Shown: positions 5,935 to 9,397 of the stretch, in pieces | How positions within the stretch are numbered: position 1 is the stretch's first letter | Layout of the letters: each line of letters opens with the position of its first letter | Source of the DNA: Anaerolineae bacterium | GTDB lineage: Bacteria; Chloroflexota; Anaerolineae; B4-G1; SLSP01 | Reading direction: 5' to 3' | Assembly: GCA_016928755.1 (NCBI GenBank) | Contig: JAFGKB010000024.1 | Coordinates: 1 to 9,397 of the forward strand | DNA: 9,397 nucleotides | The notes under the pieces: model-generated | The model's input: the letters and a program-made list of their open reading frames with translations, nothing else | Database searches by the model: none | What the model was told of the DNA's origin: nothing | Program-made: the position numbers and the translations under genes

Positions 5935-7017
5935 TTACTCGATGAAAATTTCTACCCGTTCTCCGTCTTTTTCGTCAACTACGTCAATAATATGGCCGAC
6001 CTCGTTGGTATTGAGGATGGTCTCTAGTGTCTCTGGGTCTAATCTTTCGATCCCACTGATTCCCCCGATGCGTCCCCCGTGTCTTAATGCGGCGCGTACC
6101 AGGGATATGGGTAATGTAATATTCACCCGGCTGACGGACTTATCCGTATCGGTAACGCGAATACGAACCCAGCGGGCCTTCCTCTGGCCGCTTGTGGTTG
6201 CTTCTTCGCCCTTGGACAATGCTTCCAATAAGCGTGTGGCATCCTCTGGGCTAATGACATTATCTTGTACCATTTGGAGGATTTTTAGGCGTTCTTTCTG
6301 TATTTGTTGGCCCGTATCCCCGGTGCTTTCAGAGCTTGATGTTCTTTCACTTTCAGTATGCTCTAACCCATCATTTAAACGTTCTTGTGATGCATAGAGT
6401 CGTTCCCGTTTTTGTTCCAGGAGTTCCTCTTTGACTTCCAGGCGCACCCGTTGGCCCTCGATACGTGCCCGCTGCCCTTCTAATTGTGCTTGTTTTCCTT
6501 CAAGCCGCCCTCTCTCGCCGGGTTCAAAATCTTCCCGGGTTGCTAATTCGGCTTCTATTTCGGCGACCTTGATCAGTAACTCGGCTTCTTCATCCTCTAA
6601 TCGCTCGCGTTCTTCCTCGAGTTGTTCCTGTTCAATCTCTAATTGTTCGAGCTTACTATCAAGTTTTGCTTGTTTATCCATTAACTTCTGTATCTTGGAA
6701 AAGTGCCGGTTAAGCACATTTTTCTCACGTTGTTCCAATCGCTTAAGCAACTCTTCAATATGGGATTGTTTTTCCCGTAACCGGTCCTCTTTCCCGTGTA
6801 ACCGCTCGCGCTTGGATTGTAGCCGCTCGCGTTGTCGCTCCAGGCTGCGCTTTTGTCCTGGGGATTCGCCGGCCTCACCGATCTCTTTTTCCAGTTCTTC
6901 CAAAGCTAACGTGTATTCTTCACGTTCTTCTTGTAAAGCCTCCAAGCCACTTTGTACCCGTGCCAGTTTAGCCTCTAGCTCTTCCTTGGTATTATCATAA
7001 GTACTGCCCCTGACCAT
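5935..7017 (-). CDS. Long coiled-coil protein with SHOCT-like and C-terminal beta-rich domain
   Basis: 360-residue, highly charged protein. Residues about 10-220 are almost unbroken coiled coil with clear heptads, for example LEGKQAQ-LEGQRAR at 172-185, and many RERL units. A Ser/Thr/Gly linker (about 221-240) leads to a SHOCT-like helix pair, KERLKILQMVQDNVISPEDA (241-260) then TRLLEAL, like the segment found in YvlB/LiaX-type and related proteins. The final part (about 281-360) starts WVRIRVTDTDKSVSRVNITL and is predicted beta/alpha; similar modules follow SHOCT-like helices in many Gram-positive and Chloroflexota proteins. No signal peptide or membrane helix is seen. The coiled coil probably gives a rod-like oligomer; the cellular role is unknown, and a link to envelope stress is only by analogy with LiaX. 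The start is supported by AGGAGG 7 nt upstream. Confidence 0.88.
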   Translation of the reverse strand: MVRGSTYDNTKEELEAKLARVQSGLEALQEEREEYTLALEELEKEIGEAGESPGQKRSLERQRERLQSKRERLHGKEDRLREKQSHIEELLKRLEQREKNVLNRHFSKIQKLMDKQAKLDSKLEQLEIEQEQLEEERERLEDEEAELLIKVAEIEAELATREDFEPGERGRLEGKQAQLEGQRARIEGQRVRLEVKEELLEQKRERLYASQERLNDGLEHTESERTSSSESTGDTGQQIQKERLKILQMVQDNVISPEDATRLLEALSKGEEATTSGQRKARWVRIRVTDTDKSVSRVNITLPISLVRAALRHGGRIGGISGIERLDPETLETILNTNEVGHIIDVVDEKDGERVEIFIE

Positions 7018-7049
7018 TATTGCACCTCCTACTTGCTAAGCTCTATTAC

Positions 7050-7068
7050 CAAGACTGCGAAAGTCTTG
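7050..7068 (-). promoter_or_regulatory. Hairpin in the 5' UTR of the coiled-coil gene
   Basis: CAAGACT and AGTCTTG form a perfect 7-bp stem with a 5-nt loop, about 33 nt before the start codon and clear of the ribosome site. It may be an mRNA-stabilising stem or an operator just downstream of the promoter. Confidence 0.45.
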
Positions 7069-7102
7069 AATTCCGCTTCACTGAGATTTCTGTTATATAC
7101 TA

Positions 7103-7131
7103 ATTTTAATAGAGTTTTAGATAATTGTCAA
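7103..7131 (-). promoter_or_regulatory. Strong sigma-70-type promoter of the coiled-coil gene
   Basis: On the - strand a perfect TTGACA (7131-7126) and TAAAAT (7108-7103) are exactly 17 bp apart, in AT-rich DNA. The predicted start is near 7096, giving a leader of about 79 nt. This is the best promoter in the window and suggests substantial expression. Confidence 0.82.
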
Positions 7132-7192
7132 GATGCTATTTTAAAATTATTTATATAATAGAGTGAATTTTTTATAAATCACCTAAATGTTA

Positions 7193-8275
7193 TTAAGGTT
7201 TTGGAATAAAGCCGAGAATTGTTTCAGGATGTTCATCCGTGACCATCAGAAATCCCCGGTCATCAAGGCGTACTATACCTTCCCAATTTCGAGATTCAGC
7301 GTCATTTGCCAGTTGTAGTTGGATAGGGTGCGTTTCTACAAGTGCGATACCACTATCCTGATATTGTAATGCCACGAGTCGCTCGACGCCGGCACTCCGG
7401 CTATGGGTTAATCCTACCGGGTATTGTGCCCTTAAGCTGTCCGGTGCCGGGTTGAGCTTCTGCTCATCCCCAGGGTAGAAGTAGTTGATGACCCAGAATA
7501 TGCCGTTTTCATCGGCACTTGTGGCATCTGTAATGCGATATTCCAGATGCGGGAGTGTGACCGGCGGCACCGGGTTTAACTGTAGGTCAAAGCGGTGTCC
7601 AATGGGGGCTATGTTCACATTCGCTCCATTGGCCTCGTGAAGGGTGACCAATATATCCTCAATCAGGATAAGGGTTTCGTCACTGAGATTCCCCAGGTTG
7701 GTTTGGGAGGGTATCGGGGTTAAAGTTTCCAACTCCAGGTCTACCCGGCTTAAATCGGATGCAATGTTCCCACGGATAATATACCCGACCATTACTTCTT
7801 CTTCGCTGCGAGATTCAATCGTTAAGAATAATTGGTTTTCTGCACAGGTAAGGGCTTCGAATCCTTCAAAACCTGTAATTTCTTTTTCCAGTGAGTCGGG
7901 ATAAAAGGGCACGCGCAATAGCTCTAAGGGTGACGGATCTTCTGTGTTGATTGCTTCCAGGACTTTTGATTTAGGGATGGCGAATAGGGCTTCCACACCA
8001 TCTTCTTTAAAGCGGTCGGGATACTGGGGGAGTAGTACCAGGTAATCCTGGAACCAAGCCATCCCGGAAATCTCGGCTCGTTTTTTGTCTAGTGGTTCGT
8101 CCAATGGTAACACGTACACCGGCATCTCTACCGCATAGGTCGATGTGTTACCGGCAGATATAGTCACCGGCGTTTGAGAGGGGAGATCTGTAGGGGATAC
8201 TGATGTGGGATTGCAAGCACATAGCAAAAACAGTGTTATGAGACCGGTTAACAGGTGGTTTAAATGGGGTTTCAT
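7193..8275 (-). CDS. Putative lipoprotein with esterase-like phytase-type domain
   Basis: 360-residue exported protein. A type II signal peptide is clear: Lys near the N-terminus, a hydrophobic core (LLTGLITLFLL) and the lipobox LCAC with Cys21 as the lipidated residue. A short Ser/Thr/Pro linker follows. The remaining residues look like a beta-propeller of the phytase-like/SdiA-regulated kind: ISGMAWFQDYLVLLPQ near the start, TGFEGFEALTCAENQLFLTI in the middle and RNWEGIVRLDDRGFLMVTDE near the end, which is the typical closing motif. Substrate and enzymatic activity are uncertain; many such proteins are uncharacterised. The start ATG has AAGGAG 6 nt upstream. No clear terminator follows; downstream is AT-rich DNA containing the next gene's promoter. 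A -10-like TATAAA lies upstream, without a good -35. Confidence 0.82.
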   Translation of the reverse strand: MKPHLNHLLTGLITLFLLCACNPTSVSPTDLPSQTPVTISAGNTSTYAVEMPVYVLPLDEPLDKKRAEISGMAWFQDYLVLLPQYPDRFKEDGVEALFAIPKSKVLEAINTEDPSPLELLRVPFYPDSLEKEITGFEGFEALTCAENQLFLTIESRSEEEVMVGYIIRGNIASDLSRVDLELETLTPIPSQTNLGNLSDETLILIEDILVTLHEANGANVNIAPIGHRFDLQLNPVPPVTLPHLEYRITDATSADENGIFWVINYFYPGDEQKLNPAPDSLRAQYPVGLTHSRSAGVERLVALQYQDSGIALVETHPIQLQLANDAESRNWEGIVRLDDRGFLMVTDEHPETILGFIPKP

Positions 8276-8315
8276 ATTGCACTCCTTCTTTTTCGAGATT
8301 GCCTTTTATACGAAT

Positions 8316-8344
8316 ACACGAAGCCCTTAAAAAGGGCCTCGTGT
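8316..8344 (-). terminator. Strong hairpin after the MOSC gene
   Basis: Arms 8316-8328 and 8332-8344 give a 13-bp stem on the - strand (one G-U) with a 3-nt loop, 30 bp after the MOSC stop codon. The U tract is poor on the - strand and better on the + strand (TTTT), where the stem has one A-C mismatch. It is probably a 3' end or processing hairpin for the MOSC transcript; as a terminator it is not canonical. Confidence 0.6.
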
Positions 8345-8373
8345 TTTGAGCTTCTGTAAATTGCCAGATTGCT

Positions 8374-8823
8374 TTATGAATTACTGGACTCTGATTTTAC
8401 GACTTCGATTACATCACCTTTGTTGACATAACCACCTTCTAGGATATTGCAGAAGATGCCGTATTTGGGCAGAATGGAGACACCGTGGAAGTTGTAGGTA
8501 TGTGAAGCGTCCAAAGTCTTGCCAATTTGCACAACTTCCAATAACGTCACTCCTACGCGCAACCTATCCCCTAGCTTTAGCGTCAGCAGGTCTATACCTT
8601 GGGTGGTTAAGTTATCGGCAAATGACCCCGGCCCGGCCTCTATACCGTACTGGCGATTTGCTGCTTCGATGCTTTCCAGGGCGACTAGACTGACCTCGCG
8701 TTCACCTAGCCCGGCGTGTGAGTCACTTACTAAGCCATATCCGGCGCGCAGTTCCCCTCCCCCAATATCGACTTTGGGATCGGTGCGACAATCACTTCTA
8801 TTAACTGCGACTAAATGTGCCAT
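8374..8823 (-). CDS. MOSC-domain protein lacking the usual cysteines
   Basis: 149-residue cytoplasmic protein consisting of a single MOSC domain. The family pattern is clear: AGYGLVSDSHAG (28-39), REVSLVALESI (42-52), GPGSFADNLTTQGIDL (64-79) followed by LGDRLRVG, then IGKTLDASHTY and ILPKYGIF. Stand-alone MOSC proteins handle sulfur or molybdenum cofactor-related chemistry, and many have a GKxCHxxC motif. Here the matching positions are Leu104, Asp105 and His108, and the only cysteines are Cys12 and Cys125. A persulfide role through that motif therefore seems lost; substrate unknown. The start codon is one nucleotide after the stop of the upstream surface-protein gene, whose last codons supply the ribosome site, so the two are likely co-translated. 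Confidence 0.88.
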   Translation of the reverse strand: MAHLVAVNRSDCRTDPKVDIGGGELRAGYGLVSDSHAGLGEREVSLVALESIEAANRQYGIEAGPGSFADNLTTQGIDLLTLKLGDRLRVGVTLLEVVQIGKTLDASHTYNFHGVSILPKYGIFCNILEGGYVNKGDVIEVVKSESSNS

Positions 8824-8824
8824 A

Positions 8825-9397
8825 TTAATGATGCCTCCTTGCTATGCTTAAGAATGTTACCCCAGAGCCTATCACGAGCAGGGCGAGCCGTAATCCAACC
8901 GGCAGCGGGGTGGGTTTACCTGTCTCCGGCAGTAATACAAACACGGTCGCGGTTACCGTAGGGGTGGGGTAAGGCGTCAATGTTGGGGTTGGCTGGGGTG
9001 CCGGCGTCGATGGCCGTGGCTGGTCGGGTTTTGGTGTACTGGTTGGGGCTGCCGGGGTAGGGGTATTGATGGGTGTGGGATACCCAACTCCCGGTGTAGC
9101 CGTAGGTGTCGTATCCGGCCCGATAATCGTGATGGGCACATCATCCGCGCCACCCCCCATATCATTGCCATACCAATCGCTGGCCCCTACAATTTCGGCA
9201 CGATTAAGACCCTGGTCGGTGGCCCCTAGCGCAGTGAACACGGTCGTGACCTCTATGATGCCGTGTGGGGGAATATAGCCGGTCCAATCGGTAAGGTTCG
9301 TCCAGGTTAGCACTCCCCGCGCCGCATCAATCTGGTCCGGTGGCGGGTCTCCATAGCTAAAGGCCAACCATGCCGGATTATAGGTATCGACTAAGGG
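8825..9397 (-). CDS. LPETG-anchored DUF11-type surface protein (partial, C-terminal end)
   Basis: C-terminal 190 residues of a larger exported protein; the frame is open through the right edge, so the start is outside the window and the TTG at 9367 is only internal. The first part (PLVDTYNPAW, then GVLTWTNLTDW and IIEVTTVFTALG) is a DUF11-type beta-sandwich repeat found in surface proteins. A Thr/Pro-rich stalk of about 60 residues follows (about 94-152). The end is a sortase signal: LPETG at 156-160, a hydrophobic helix (about 167-186) and the basic tail RRHH. Linkage to the cell wall or another envelope polymer by a sortase is expected; no sortase gene is in the window. The downstream MOSC gene begins 1 nt after its stop. 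Confidence 0.9.
   Translation of the reverse strand, partial: PLVDTYNPAWLAFSYGDPPPDQIDAARGVLTWTNLTDWTGYIPPHGIIEVTTVFTALGATDQGLNRAEIVGASDWYGNDMGGGADDVPITIIGPDTTPTATPGVGYPTPINTPTPAAPTSTPKPDQPRPSTPAPQPTPTLTPYPTPTVTATVFVLLPETGKPTPLPVGLRLALLVIGSGVTFLSIARRHH
8834..8839 (-). promoter_or_regulatory. MOSC ribosome site inside the surface-protein gene
   Basis: AGGAGG on the - strand is formed by the two Arg codons of the RRHH tail of the surface protein and lies 10 nt before the MOSC ATG. It supports the chosen MOSC start and indicates translational coupling. Confidence 0.7.

Noticed and set aside
6431..7000. 189-codon Ser/Arg-rich ORF on the + strand
   Set aside because: It lies opposite the heptad-repeat coding region. 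The Ser, Cys and Arg richness is what the complement of Glu/Leu/Arg codons gives, and the - strand gene has promoter, ribosome site and terminator.
8940..9060. G/T-rich repeat-like stretch on the + strand as a minisatellite
   Set aside because: It is the reverse complement of the Thr/Pro codons of the surface-protein stalk, with no regular repeat unit.

Overview
The window looks like chromosomal DNA from a monoderm-type bacterium, most likely a member of the Chloroflexota (Anaerolineae-like). This is inferred from the mix of proteins: a soluble-type class III cyclase fused to an AAA ATPase and TPRs, a DUF11-type surface protein with a Thr/Pro stalk and an LPETG anchor, a phytase-like lipoprotein, and a coiled-coil/SHOCT-like protein. 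No rRNA, tRNA, CRISPR array, transposase or phage gene is visible. One large gene is on the + strand; all the others are on the - strand.

Left (1-4633), signalling: a 1151-residue cyclase/ATPase/TPR protein (+) ends at a strong hairpin terminator. It faces a small cyclic-nucleotide-binding protein (-) that has its own promoter and a 17-bp hairpin terminator. The two are convergent and could be producer and receptor of one nucleotide signal. Between the two terminators lies a 384-bp island without large ORFs. On the - strand it holds two tiny adjacent ORFs, 22 and 26 codons; the second encodes a plausible single membrane helix.

Middle (4806-7130): an EamA/DMT-family permease (-) is preceded by a leader RNA that matches the ykkC riboswitch family. 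Its core words fit subtype 2 (the ppGpp/PRPP group) better than guanidine-I. The promoter, P1 helix, a competing hairpin and an 8-nt complement between aptamer core and Shine-Dalgarno site together suggest a translational ON switch. Upstream is a coiled-coil protein with a C-terminal SHOCT-like and beta-rich module, driven by a near-consensus promoter and ended by its own hairpin.

Right (7193-9397), envelope and extracytoplasmic side: a lipoprotein with a phytase-like propeller domain, a MOSC-domain protein lacking the usual cysteines, and the C-terminal part of an LPETG-anchored surface protein that runs off the right edge. The surface-protein and MOSC genes are one nucleotide apart and probably co-translated.
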